In this document: positions 1 through 15,000 of the stretch, one piece after another | How positions within the stretch are numbered: the first letter of the stretch is position 1 | Layout: each line of letters starts with the position of its first letter | NCBI GenBank assembly: GCA_905250115.1 | Contig: CAJNOI010000191.1 | Span: 1-64,000 of the forward strand | DNA from: Adineta steineri | Lineage: Eukaryota > Rotifera > Eurotatoria > Adinetida > Adinetidae | Direction of reading: 5' to 3' | DNA length: 64,000 nucleotides | The notes under the pieces: generated by a model | What the model was told of the DNA's origin: nothing | The model's input: only the letters and a program-made list of their open reading frames with translations | Databases searched by the model: none | Position numbers and translations under genes: made by a program

Positions 1-3000
1 CTTACTGTTAATTGAGTAAGTACTTGTTCTAAATAAGTCGATTGTTCTTTATATTTTTGTTTTAAATTTTGTAATTCATGAGCATATTTTGCTTGAGATA
101 TTTGCAGTTGTTTATTCTAGACGAAAGAATTTTAATTAAATATTAAATAGGAAAAAAAAAGATCTTTTACTTCATTAATAAGACGTGAATCATTAGACAT
201 ATGTTCATCATAATTACTGCTAATAGATAAATTAGTTTTCCAGTATGATTCAGTTAATTGATACATTTGTTCTAGAAGTGCAAGACATTGATTAAGAGAC
301 TTTAAACGATGTTCAAGCCATTCCATCGATGGTTCACCAGTTGATGAAGTCTAATTAAATGGAATAAGTTTAATGTATATGAAAAAATTAAATTTAACGT
401 ACAGATTTTGATCGAAGTTTTTCTTGAATTTTAATTTCAATTTCTTTTAATTGAATTTTAATATTCGCGATTAATCGTCGAAGATTTTCATGATTTTCTA
501 ATTCACCAATAATATAGGATTTGCCAAAATCTTAAATAAACAATAGGATTAATTATATTTGAAACAGTTTTAACATACTGATTTGTTCAGTTTCTATAAG
601 AAAATAGAAGTAAATATATTTTTTCTTTTTCATAAAAGTTATTTATCTACATACGAAATTCTATAGTTGATGCTCCAATTGGTCTTGAACGTTTTTCTTC
701 TGTTATATTTGTAAATGAATAATTTTCTGTTGCAACTGATCCTGATGCATCAATTAAACGAAGATCAGGATATGAAACTCCACGACCAGAAAATGAAAAT
801 TCACGTGGTGCGCGTGAGAGACGAATATTTTCATCTAATTTTATTTGTAATTCATTTTGTCTATTTATACTTCGTTCAAGATCTTGACGAAGACGACGCA
901 TTTCTTCTAATAATTCTGACAGATCATTTGTTTGAATCGATATTCCCGTAGTACCGCTACCACCTAAATTTAACAACAACAAAAAAATAATAATTCAATG
1001 TAATCAAATTTAATTACGAGAATTAATTTGTTTTTCTAATAAACTAATTTGTTTTTCATAATGATTAATTAATTGTACTTTATTCGTTAATTCATTTTGT
1101 AATAATTTTATTTCATTATGTAATCTAAAAAAGTGAATTTTCGGTATTAATATAATTAGATTCAAAATTCAAAAGTTAACCTATGATTTTGATCTTGTGC
1201 TTGATCAAGTTGAATTTGTGTAGATTTTAATACATCAATTTGTAAATGTGATTGATAATGACCATTGCCTTTACTATTATTGTTTCTTAAACTAAAATTT
1301 GCGATAAGAAAAAAATTTTGGTAATACTAAATCAATCTGAGCATTGTCTTGATGCTAATACATTAGACATCTTCCATTTGTAAAAAACATTATAAAGCTT
1401 TTATCCTCATTGATTTCATGTTTTAAGTAAAATATTAGTTCAATAGAATCGATTCATTCCAAATGAATTATTCATTTGCAGTAGAATGTTACAATCGACA
1501 GGTACGAAAAACTTTGATATAAACTTTCTATATATAATCCGCTACCTCTCCATTGCAGACACTTTTTCCAGCTAATTAGTGCAATATGTCCGCAAAATAG
1601 AATCCGGAGTAGAGAGGCAAAAATGACCGCACGTTAGAAAACATCCGCAAAGTGGAAATGGGGGAGGAGAGAAAAAGTGTCCACATTATGGAATGACGAA
1701 AATATTTATTATGTGATATAACAATTGAATCTTTATGTATCTTGACTATAGCATTACACATTTTATGTGTACAAACCGAAAGTTCGGTTCCATTCTTATT
1801 TGTTCGTTTTAACCTAAAATGATAATCTTTGAACATTATTCCATTGTTGCCAGATTGTGTGGTAATTGTAAGAAAGCTATTATCGTTTACAATCGACATT
1901 TTCTTATAATTTATCGAATTTTATTTCGCTCACTTTAGCTCATAGTACATATTAAACACGATCTCGATAACACGTTTTATTCGACGCTGTTTAGCTCGAA
2001 TGATATAATATCCATTCTAAATTGGACTTATCTCGACTAATCATATTATTTTATCTATTTTCGATTGTTTCCATAATGCGGACATTTTTTTTCTCTCCTC
2101 CCCCGTTTCCACTTTGCGAATGTGCGGTCATTTTTGTCTCTCTACCCGGATTCCGCTTTGCGGACACTTTTTTCCACCAATTAAGAAAAAATGTCCGCAA
2201 TCAAGAAGCCACGATATAATCAGTTTGCTTACTCGTTCAATTGTTTGGTTAATTGTCTAATTTGTTCATCTTTATCATTAGTTTGTCGTTGATAGTCTTG
2301 TTGTAATGATATATAACGTGCACTAAAGGATAGAATTGCATAAATATATTTTTAATCGTAAATATCTTACTTGTCCACAGAAATATCAGTTTTAGTCGTT
2401 GAAGTTTCTAAATAAAATTGAAAAGAATTAAAAAATTTTATTTCAAATTATTTAAGTGAATGGTTAAGATATAAAAGTGGAACATGTAAACATCAATTCT
2501 TATATCTGATTTACTTTTCATAGCAAAAGTATAAAGCAGCATTATCAGTAAATAGATATATGAAAGAAGTGAATTATTTATAAGACAACAACAAAAAAAG
2601 AAAGAAAGATTGATAATCACAGAAGTGCTTTCAAATCAATGTGTATGTACAATACATAAGAATAGATTCTCTCCTTCTGTGTTCATCTAGAAAAATTTAT
2701 GAGATAAAAATATTATAAGAAGAATAAATACTTTCATTTTTATAACATACTTCTTTTTTTATCATGTGTAGGTATAATATCAATATCTAAATCGATTATA
2801 AAATCAGTCATTTTATTTTGTTTAAATAAATTTGTTGGATGAGAATTATGTTTCTAAAAATATAAATGTTTACATAAGTTAAGAGTAAGTACGTAAGGAT
2901 AAAATAAACATTTTGTTGAAATCAATCAAATAAGTATGAGTATTTTTAGATCAAGTTAAGCGTGCTCCAAATTTGGAGTTTACGAATGTCTAAATTGTCG

Positions 3001-6000
3001 TTGAAAACTGTAATCCTCTGTTTTTGATCGCTCTAATGGATACTCTGAACTATACTGAAGAAAAAAGAAGCACACAGTTATAAACTGCAGTTTGTCGAAT
3101 AACTTGACCGTATTTTTATTATTATTATTTACTTTTACGAACAGCACTATCGCGGACCTTTTAAAACTGAAGGAGTTGGCAAAATATCCAGTCGAGACTC
3201 TAGGGGATCGCCTACGGATTCATGACAGCTCTGCTTACAATCTGTTTTATTTAAAGACCCGATTTTTTTCTTAGATTATTCAACAAACCTTTGATGACAA
3301 TTGTTCGAATGCTTTATTTTTTTCTTCAATATGATTTTGTTGTATTCTTATAACATTTTCATATTCTTGTAATGTTACTTGATTGATTTGATTAGTTTTC
3401 GAAAGTTTTCTAAGTTCATTTTTATAAGTATCAATAAGAAGATTTAAATTCTAAAAATATAAATTCTAAACTTCATTTTTGTTTTATTTTTAAAATTACC
3501 TTATTTTCTTCAGTTAATTTATTATATGTTGATGATTGAACTATATCTGGTGTACTTATACGAACACGTATTTGTAATTGTTGAATATATTTATTTTGTT
3601 TATAGATTATTTCTTGAAGTTCTTCAATATTTTGTATATTATCGAAAATATTAATATCTTCATTTTTTTTAACAATTTTTGAGGATTTCCAATTAGAATC
3701 TTCTTCACTATATCGACGTTGTCGATTCGAAGAAGAAGAAGCATCAATTAGACCTAAATAATATATATTATTCGATATTTTCCAATTGAATCTTTTCATA
3801 AAAAGCGAAAGTAAACTAATTTAGTAAAAAGCAGTTCCAAATTATTATAGAAAAGGCTATTCTAATTTTTCTACAAAGATATTTTCTATTCTAAAACAAA
3901 CATTATTTTCATCCACAATAGATATATAACAGTTTTAATTTGAAGAACTGATTCATCGAGCCTTTATTGTACTATCAAGGTGCTAGCAATCGATTTGCTT
4001 AAAAATTAATTTGATTCTCGTATCACGGAAGTAATCATTGTATCATTAAATAATGTTTCTAGGAGTGCAGAAGTGTGTAATAACTGAGTATTATCAACTA
4101 ATATGATACAGATTTATTGAATTTGATCGTAGCTCTTTATCTTACTTTGAAACCCACGCGTGACTATCACTCTATATTTCTTACTAATTTTGCTTTGAAG
4201 CAGTCGAGAAATCCGAAAGAATTAGGACTCTACTTCTTCTTATAACTAAAGCTAGAATTTTTTCAATACGAGAAATATTAACAGAGCGATTGCCTCTAAT
4301 AACTCTATATACATTTGCATCTGAATATTTTGGCATAGTTTCAAATCAATGCTATTCAGAAAGAAATATGGCTAGAGTTTGATCAATACTATCTACACAA
4401 TCAGATAATATAATAAAAAATAATATAGCTACCAACCAGCATCGTATAATAACTTGTAATATTTCATTGAATCTCGATAATAAGTTTTCGATTGATTTTT
4501 ACATTGTGCAAGTTGTTGTTTAAGATAATTTATATTTTCTTGCCATTTATTCGTTGAACATTGTACACATGATATTGTAGATAACTTATTAACTGATAAT
4601 AATATACCATTATTTGAATACAATATTAATAATGAACAGAGAAGGAAAGAATGTGTAGTGAATCATAAGTGAAAAGGATAGGAGCAAAGATCATATTTTT
4701 GGGTACGAGAAAAAAAAACAGAAAGCATTGGCAATGCAAAGCGTGAAAAAACAATAATTTAATCGACAAACACCTGATGATATTCTCGAGCTAGTATTGG
4801 GTAGAGTAACATAATTATTCTTAGTACCATTTTGTTTAACTTTTAATGTTTCAATTTCATTTTGATAATTAGCTAATTCAATAGCTAATTCGGCTCGAGT
4901 ATTTGAACCATAGATATCAATTAATGCATCAAGTTTACGCCATAAAACTTGATTAACATATTTTTGTCTTGCTAATTCTTTGCGTATAACGATTACTTGA
5001 TTGTGTAATTCAGTTATATTAGGTGATTTTTCTGTTAATTATATACCCAAGTAGAAGAATAAATTTATTTTTTTAAAAGTTTTTCAAAGCGAAAGGAGCA
5101 GAGCTAATTGCTCGTATCTATTTTATCTACTTTTAAATGAGAGATATAAATGAAACTTACGTGCTAATTGTTGATTTAATTCTTCATTAAGTTGTAAAGC
5201 CATATCAAGTTCATATTGAAGTTCTTCACGATTTAAATGAGCATAATTTTTCAATTGAGAACGAGCTAGAATTCAATAAAGAAACAAGACAATCAACAAT
5301 GCTTTTAATACGTTAATTATGAGATTCACAAATAAGCAAGCTAAAGTTTATTTCGTTCTACCATTTGTCAACCTGAAGGCATCTATTATGCACTGTAAAA
5401 TATTAAACTGAAGCAAAATATTCTTACAGATAGAATGATGAATGTTTAATTGAAAGACACTGTGTCATTGTCTAGTAACGGTGTGTATGTACAAATTTCT
5501 TTTATAAGCTCATCAATCAAAACCGAGAATTTTTCACTGTATAAAATAAGATCCTTGAATTAGAATCTTAGACTAAGAATAAACATAGTATGTATCATTC
5601 ATGAGATACTAACAAAAATTATTAAAGGTCTCTGATTACTAATATGTAGAATATTAGAAAAGCAGTCTGTGTCTATGAGACATGTTTTTAGAAATATCAG
5701 ATTCATTGGATGTACTACTGAAGAAAATGAAAAATCGTTCGAATCGTAAATATAGATACTCATAAAGTCAAAATAAAAAATTCATGAGATTTGTAACACT
5801 ATGTAGTCCTTTGATCATTTTACTACAAATCATCGTAAATACGTATACGGTATTAGAACTCAATACCGTCATCAAGAATATTCAAAAAGTATCGCCAAAG
5901 CAATTATTTGATTCAAATACAAAAAATCTCTTGTAAACATGAAGAGTATGGTTTAAGGCGATGTTTAAAAACAGTGATTATCGTTTTTAGAATGCACTTA

Positions 6001-9000
6001 TGAGATGAATATACTAGAGAAATCTTACAGTGATTTGCCTCGATATAAAGAAAGAAAGAAAAAAGCAACATACTATGTATTTCCACTGGTCGAGCATATT
6101 GAATAGAAGATGAGATATGCTAAAATTAAAAATAATTGAATCAAATTTATATAATATTGTTAAACATACTTGATTAGTTGAAGATTGAACTCTAACAGCA
6201 TTATCTAATTTTTGTTTAAGTTCATTAATTAGCTAAAACATATATAAGAATAAATAACAAAACAAAATATTTTGCATATTTACCTCATCTCTCTTTTGAA
6301 GCTCTAATTTCCATGAACTGTCTGTAGGAGCTGGTGCTCCTACTTTTTCGTAAGTTTTTACAGCTATTTGCTTACGTAATGAATCAATAGTTTGATCCCG
6401 AATGTCTAAATCAGCTTTATATTGTTTCTCCATTTGCTATTAAACAAAAGAAAATTATCAGTGAATAATAAAAAATATGACTCACTTCATAACGAAGTTC
6501 TATGCGATTATAATCATTCTGAACACTATTATAAGTATGATGAACTTCTTTTAATTCTTTATCACAATCAGCAATAGTATGTTGAAGACCCTAAAATACA
6601 AGCAGAAGAAAAAAAATCCGAGTTATAGAATTTTTATGTTTATTTATTTTATTTATTTAATAGAGTAACATATGCGCATGTGTAAATATATAAGAAAAGG
6701 AAGAATGAGAATAAAGTTGATGTTTGTTGCTGGTAGAAACTAGATAATTATCTTGTTCTGTTGCTTTGAACTGGTGAAATAGTTTAAATTTCCTTTTTTT
6801 TCTTTCTTTCCGTTTATACTAGAAAGCATATGTAAAAAACCGCACACTGTTCTTTTGCATCAATCAAAAATTGATACACATGTAACAATCTCCGTGTCAG
6901 TTAGAGAACAAGCGATTTAATCTATATTTATTTTTATACTCGATATAAATCAATCTTACGTACCTGTATTGAATCTTCACGTTGTCGAAGTTGAAGTTTA
7001 AAATCTTCGATAATGGTTTGTAGATGAAGAATTTGTTGTGATGCTGTATTTGGATTCTAATTTGGAAATAATAAAAATAAAAAACGAAATCAATTTGATT
7101 TCTTTTTACTGGAATTTCTTGTAATTGTTTTTTTAATGTTTTAATCTCTTGTAAATAAATCTAGAAGAAGAAAAAGAGTATATATTTATTGTTTTTTTTT
7201 ATTAGTTTAATTCGACGAACTTCATTCTTTTCTGCAGCATAACGATAATTAATAAGTTCACGTTGTTGAGCCTTAATAAAAAGAAAGAAAACATTGAGAA
7301 GATAATAAAATTTATCTTACTTCAGAATTTTGTTTCAAGCTATGATCAAGATCAACAATTTCAAGTTCTCGATCACGAATAATTCCTTGTAATTCACTTA
7401 TATTACGTTGATATTCAGTAATATCGAATTTTTTATCATTTGCAACTTGTTCAATTCGTTGATCACGTGTATGAACTTCTTTTTGTAATACTTGAATTGT
7501 ATGAATATTATCACTATCAACCTAATTGAAATATTTTGTTGTTTGTAAAAAGAAACAAACATAGAAAATTTTACTCGTTTAAGACTTTCAATATCTCGAT
7601 CTTTTTCTCGTATTGTATGAGTATAAGTTTGAATAGAATGTTCTTGTCGTTCAATTTCTTGTTCTAATTGTTCAATTCGAATCTAATATGCAAAACAAAT
7701 CAAATAAAAATCAAATTGATTATTTTTAACAATATACTTCAAATTTTAATCGAATATCTTCTGGTTCATATTGAAGTTTCTAAAATATAATTATAATTTT
7801 ATTATATAGTCAATTTTAACAAGAAAAAAAAGTATACTTTAATTAAATTATCTCTTTCACGAAGTTGTACTTCAAGGTCATCAATCTAAATAAAATAATT
7901 TTTATCAATAAACGACATAGAAATCTTGTATAGTTCATTTTTAGACAAGAAAAATTATAAGCATGAGTCTATCATAAAAAGTCCTTGTACATAAAAGCAT
8001 TTACTAAATTTCTTATGAGAAATATTAGGAAGGAAGAATTTTTTATGATTTCTATTCTTTTGATAATAGACGAAGGTTGTTTAAATTCTGATTGGATTTT
8101 TCTTTTATGTCTCCGGTCAAGTTAAAAATAGATCTTGATAAAACTCGAAGATCAATTTCATTGAAAACGTTTTTTAAATGATATACTAATTGGAATTTTC
8201 ATAATATCAACAAAGGATTGTCCAAGAGTTTTACTCATTTCATTGATACTTTTTTTTTATAGAATTTATTCTCTCCTACAAAAAATCTATAACGATCGAT
8301 TTAAAAAATAGAAACTTGTTACCGCTATATCAATTAGCTTTGCTTAAAAATTCTTATAAAATATGGTCGATTATGAAATAGGTAATAGCAATGGTAATAG
8401 GAGAAAGAAAAATTTTATTTAATTCTCACGGCGGAACTACCCGAGGTATCATCTTCCATGTAAGGTCATAGTGTAGATAGAAATCCTAAAATGGTTCGTT
8501 CTCAAATCTTGCTGTTGTTTAAATATTGTATTTTTAAGTTATTAAGGTAACTGATTGCCGTGATAGTCCTTCGAATTTCAACTTGAAACTGTAGAAAGTG
8601 ATGTCTCAATGAAAGTAGTTTATTGTGAAAGCTTTAGTTGTCCTGAATACTCCTAATGGAAAATATGAATACCAACACTAGCTTTTGAAAGTAACAGCAA
8701 GTAGCACTAGATTATCGTAATCGTATCTTCGGATAGGAAAAAGAGGTAGGTCTGAAACTTTACAAAATTTCAAATCGATATTCGAAAATGAGTTTTTATG
8801 ATGTCCTTGAGGAGAACCACGGCAGTCAGCTATGCCCTGACACCTTAAAAACACGATATCTCAATAAGAGCAAGATTTGGGAAAGAACCCTTTTAGAGTT
8901 TCTGTCTACACTATGAGCTGAAACGGAAAATGTAATCTCGGGTGGTTCCCTCGTCAGTGCATACTGCACAACTATCACAAAAATAGTTTTACCATATCTC

Positions 9001-12000
9001 GTTTTCTTATTGATCGTCAATAGTAAGAGCGATCTTCTAATACGCTGTTATATCACGGGGTTCTCTTTTCTAATTCGAGTTTTTGTAGTTACATACCGAT
9101 CTCGACGATCTTCAACTTCAAAACTATATCTACTTTATCGGAGAACGAAGTTTTCCTTTTTTTTTTTTAGTGAAACCTTGACTGCTAGGAGTGAATCGGA
9201 ATAAATGATTTTTTCTAATCGAAAAACAAAAACGTAAGGAAACTTGGTTCTCCAATTAACCAAACCTTGGAATTAAAGCCCATCTTGATCTATATACAGC
9301 TGCAAAAACTCGAATCGATAAACGAAGGATGAGATACACAAATAGCAATATAAAATATGAGTAAAAAATCATAGTTTCTATTTTTTTTACATACTGTTGC
9401 AATATATTCAGCAATATTTTGTTGATCCAATCGATATCGATCATATTCGCGTTGATATTTATCATTAGATTCCAAAAGTTTGTTTTTATCTTGACGAAGT
9501 TCATTAATTGTTCTTTCATACTAATTTAAAATACAAAAATTATTTGATAAAAAAAACTAATTGAAATTTACTTGAATTAATTGTGTTTCAACTGATCGAT
9601 ATTTATTTTCAAATTCCTAAAATAAATACGATAAATTATTATTCATAATTTATATTTTTTAAAATGTACTTGTAAACGATCAGTTTTGATTTTTAATTCA
9701 CTGGTATATGTACGAGATATTTCACGTTCAATATCTTCATTTTTGCCTCGAACTATATTCAATTCTTGTTTTAAACGTTTAATATCAACTTCATATGTCT
9801 AATAGACAGAAAAAAAAGAAAGTTCAGTTTTGATTCTATAAAATATAATAATAATACAAACATTAATAGTTTCATTTGCTTGTTTCAAACTATATTCTAC
9901 TGTTTGTAATCGATCTGCAACCTATACAAATCATTTGAATTACAAAAATATATTCACGGAATTAATAAATTACTCACACGTGCTCGTTCACGACTCATTT
10001 CTTCGAGATCATATCGTATTGTTTCATTTTCATTTTGAACATTCTATAATATAATGAAATAAATAGAAAACTAAAACTTTATTTTATTTACTTGAATTTC
10101 ATTTTCTGTACGAGTAGTTATTTGACGATACTAAAAGAAGAATTAATTATATAAATGAACAATAAGAAAACAAATTTTTACTTTTTCTTCATATTCTACT
10201 TGAATTTGTAGACGAATTTGTATTGAAAGTTCATCCATTTCTTGTTTAAGTTGCTAGATATATAATTATTCGTTTTATTTTTATAAAAAAAATATAAATT
10301 TCATTTACAGCATTTTGTTGATTAATATTTTGATTTTCTACTTCAACTTGTTCTCTTTCATATTGTATAGTACTAAAATCAGTTTTTACACTTTCATATT
10401 TACGTTTCCATTCCTAGAATAGTATTCATATTAATAAAAGTTAAATTATTAATTCTAATTTATTTTACATTAACTTCACGAGTATAATCATCTTTTTCCC
10501 GTAATAATTCCTGAATATCACGTTGTAATTTAACAATTTCATTTCGATTTCGTTTGTCAACACTATCCGTATCTTGAATTCGATATTCATAATTCGATAC
10601 TTTAGATTTAAACTAAATACAACCGAAAAAAACATGAATTCGAAATTCTATATTAATTTACCTCGTCATTTCTTCTTGTTAACTCATACACTTTATTTTC
10701 AAATTCACGTGCATTATCTTTAAGTGTCTGTAAAATAAATGAAGTTTTATGAAAAAAAAAATAAAATAATTTTTTACTTTATTTTCTTGTCTTAAAGTTT
10801 GTACTTCAACACTGGAATGATCTTTTATCTATAAGAAACAAATAAAATATTGTTTAAATACTTAGATTAGTTATTTATTTTATCTAATTCTTCTGCATTT
10901 TAATACAATCACTGAAAAGTTAGAATACAGACTGACATATTTGGTAATATACCTTACATCAATTTTACTTTGATAGATATTTTTTTACAACGACCCTCAT
11001 ATAATTTTCAATGCGATTATCATCAGTCATGGAAAGATGTTTTACTTTTTATAACTAAACTTTTTTAATGATTATTCTATCTTTAGAATACAACGTCTGT
11101 TGATTATTAAAAAAATTTCTTACTCGATCATATTCAATTTGAAGTTCACTGTATCGTCTACTTGTAGTATTTAATGAATTTTGTATTTCAATAACTTTAT
11201 CTTTTTCAAACTAAAAGAATTTATTTATTGTTAGGTTCAGTAAAAGAAAAAATAAATTCATATTTACATCTCTTTCTCGTTCAAGTTGACGTCGTTCCTA
11301 AAATAATTAAATAGAATTATTAAGAATAAAATTTATAATCGAAAAGAAAACTTACATTATGAAATCTAGTTTCTATTTCACGAATTTGTAAATTGAATTC
11401 TTCAATTTGTCGTTTTTGTTGCTATTGAAACAAGAAAATAAATTAAAATAGTATTTAAAAAGAAAACAAGATTTTACCTGAATTTCTCTTTCCATTTGTT
11501 CGAATTGACCTTCAGTTGATATTGTCTACAAAAAATATTAAGCAATAGAAATTCACAAGCAAAAAACATTGAATCATTTAAACTCGACGAATTCTCTGCT
11601 CCTACTAACAAGTATTAGATTTAAACCTAAAGGATTACATACAACTTTTTCATATTTGCTTGTTAAAACACCATATCGACTTCGTTCATCTGCCAATTTT
11701 TGTTCAAGATCAACACGAATTTGATTAGCTGTCTAGAATGATAAAAATTATTGCAATGTAATATTTCATTCTATTAAGTCTAGAAATAATTCTTTTTGAA
11801 CATACTGATAAACTATCTCGCTTGAATGTCAAATTCATGAATAGAAAAAAAGAGTTTGACAAAAATATAATCACAACTAAGTTGGATTTAATTTCAATGC
11901 TTAAGTAGAATTTATCGAACGTAGATTTTACTAAACAATTCTATCACAAAAGCGACTTTTTTCTATTTGTCGTTATGATGTAATAATAAATTTGTAGTTA

Positions 12001-15000
12001 TATTTAAGTTCTTCCTACACAACACATACCTGAAGTTGACTGTGAAGATTTTGCTTTTCCTAAATGAACAAGTGAAGAAATTACTTTTTTCTAAGAATAA
12101 TAAACATACTTGTACATGAACGTTATCAAACTTTTCATAATCTTTTCGTGTTTGTACTCGTACATCACCTACTTCAGTTTCGATTTCACGTATGTGACGA
12201 TCACGATCTTTAATCTAAATTTACAAAAAAAATATCAGAAAAATAATGATGACTTAATTTATAATCATTTTATACTTGTCCTTGTAGAGTTTGAATTTCA
12301 CGTTGTAAAGTTTCGATTTTTAGCGAAAATTCTTGACGAATACGCGTTTCGATTTCTTGTTCACGTCTTCCGAATTCCTATAGAATAATAATATATAAAC
12401 AAAAAATTGTTTATAGAGAAAAATGAATATTCAGGGGAACTAAACGAACTCCACAATATTGAATCATTTAAACTCGGCAAATTCTCTATTCCTGCTAACA
12501 AGTATTACACGTAAACGTAAAGGAATTTGTTTCAGCTTAAGTAACAACCAAACGGTAATTCTATCATTATTATCTCCTAGATTTTATTAATATTCAGTAC
12601 TCTCTAATAAATAATGCGATACATACAACTTTTTCATATTTGCTTGTTAAAACACCATATCGACTTCGTTCATCTGCCAACTGTCGTTCGAGATCAATAC
12701 GAATTTGATTAGCTGTCTAGAATGATACAAATTATTGTAGTGTAATATTTCATTCTATTAAGTCTAAAAATAATCCTTTTCGAACATACAGATAAACTAT
12801 CTCGATTGAATGTCACATTTATAAATAGAAAAAAAGAGGTTGACAAGTATAATCACAACTAAATTGTATTTAATTTCTATGTTTAAGTAGGATTTATCGA
12901 ACGTAGATTTTACAAAAGAGTTCTATGGATTAGTATCACAAAAGCGACTTTTCTTCATTTATCGTTATGATGTAATAATGAGTTTCTAACTATATGTAAA
13001 TTCTCTCTACATAATACATACTTGAAGTTGACTATGAAGATTTTGCTTTTCCTAAATAAACAAGTAATGACATTACTTTTTCTAAGAATAATAAACATAC
13101 TTGAATATGAACATTATCAAATTTTTCATAATCTTTACGTGTTTGTACTCGTACATCATCGACTTCAGTTTCGAATTCACGTATAAGACGATCACGATCT
13201 TTAATCTAAATTTACAAAAAAAATATTTGGAAACATAATAATGACATAATTCATAAGCATTTTATACTTGTCCTTGTAAAGTTAGAATTTCACGGTGTAA
13301 ACTTTGAATTTCACGTTGTGAAGTTTCAATTTTTAATGAAAATTCTTGACGAAGACGAGTTTCGATTTCACGTTCACGTCTTTCGAATTCCTATAGAATA
13401 ATTATATATAAATAAAAAATTATTTATAGAAAAAAATGAATATCCGAGGGAACTAAATAAACTTCACGATATTGAATCATTTAAACTTGGCAAATTCTCT
13501 ATTCCTGCTAACAAGTATTAGATTTAAACCTAAAGGAAGTACATACAACTTTTTCATATTTGCTTGTTAAATCACCATATCGACTTCGTTCATCAGCCAA
13601 TTGTCGTTCGAGATCAATACGAAGTTGATTAGCTGTCTAGAATGATAAAAGTACAAAAGATTCAAAATTATTGTAGTGTAATGTTTCATTCTATTAAGTC
13701 TAAAAATAATCCTTTTCGAACATACTGACAAACTATATCGATTTAACGTCACATTTATAAATAGAAAAAAAGAGTTTGACAAATATAATCCCAACTAAGT
13801 TGGGTTTGATTTCAATGTTTAAGTAAGATTTATCGAACGTACATTTTACGAAAGAATTCTATAGATTACTATTAAAAAAAGCGACTTTTTTCCATTTATC
13901 GTTATGATGTAATAATAAGTTTTTGGTTATATGTAAATTCTTTCTACATAATACATACTTGAAGTTGACTATGAAGGCTTTGTTTTTCCTAAATAAACAA
14001 GTAAAGACATTACTTTTTTCTAAGAATAATAAACATACTTGTATATGAACGTTATCAAATTTTTCATAATCTTTACGTGTTTGTACTCGTACATCATCTA
14101 CTTCAGTTTCTATTTCACGTATGAGACGATCACGATCTTTAACCTAAATAGAATAAGAAATATCGGAAACATAATGATGAAATAATTCATAATCATTTTA
14201 TACTTGTCCTTGTAGCGTTTGAATTTCACGTTGTAAAGTTTCAATTTTTAATGAAAATTCTTGACGAATACGAGTTTCGATTTCTCGTTCACGTCTTTCA
14301 AATTCCTATAAAAGAATTATATATAAATAAAAAATTGTTCATAGAAAAAGAAGAATATCCGAGGGAACTAAACGAAATTCAAAATATTGACATACGAATA
14401 AATTCTAGTATATTCTCATACCCAGGACGAACAATCCAAGTGGAAGAGTTCGACCTGATTAGTTTTGGCAATAGTTCCTATATTGAGCGATTTGGCTAAA
14501 ATATGTCTCAAGTATTTTTTACGATCTATTCAACTCTCTATGTAATAAGTTTGTGTAAGTTAAAAAAAGAAATCTTTATAATTGGCTTAATTTTTAATAG
14601 AAATATATTGGTCTATTATTTTTACTTGACTATGATTGTTTCTTTCGTTGAGCTGAAGTTGTAATTGATTGGCTTTTTGTTGCCACTAAATATAAAATAA
14701 ATTTCTATATTCATATAACATTTTCAAAATAATTTACTTCATCACACTCTCGTAAAATTTGTGCAATACGATTTGTTAGACCCGAAACATTTTCTGCATC
14801 ACTTTGAAGTTGTAATGTTATATGAACAACTGCTGTTTGAAGAGCCTATCGAAAAAAAAACGAATTAATTTCAATGATACAAAAACAAAACTAATATAGT
14901 ATACTTGAATTTGTTCGGCATCTTCGATATTATCACTAGTCTAAAATGATCAGATATGTATATTTATAAAGAAACAATTAATCGAAAGTAACCTTAGCTG

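Noticed and set aside
12110-12388. Plus-strand open frame across centrosomin exons
   Set aside because: It is the antisense of the minus-strand coiled-coil exons and introns.
14390-14500. GAGTTCGACCTGA in a centrosomin intron as a possible tRNA or SINE promoter
   Set aside because: No A box or tRNA fold, and no second copy seen in the window.
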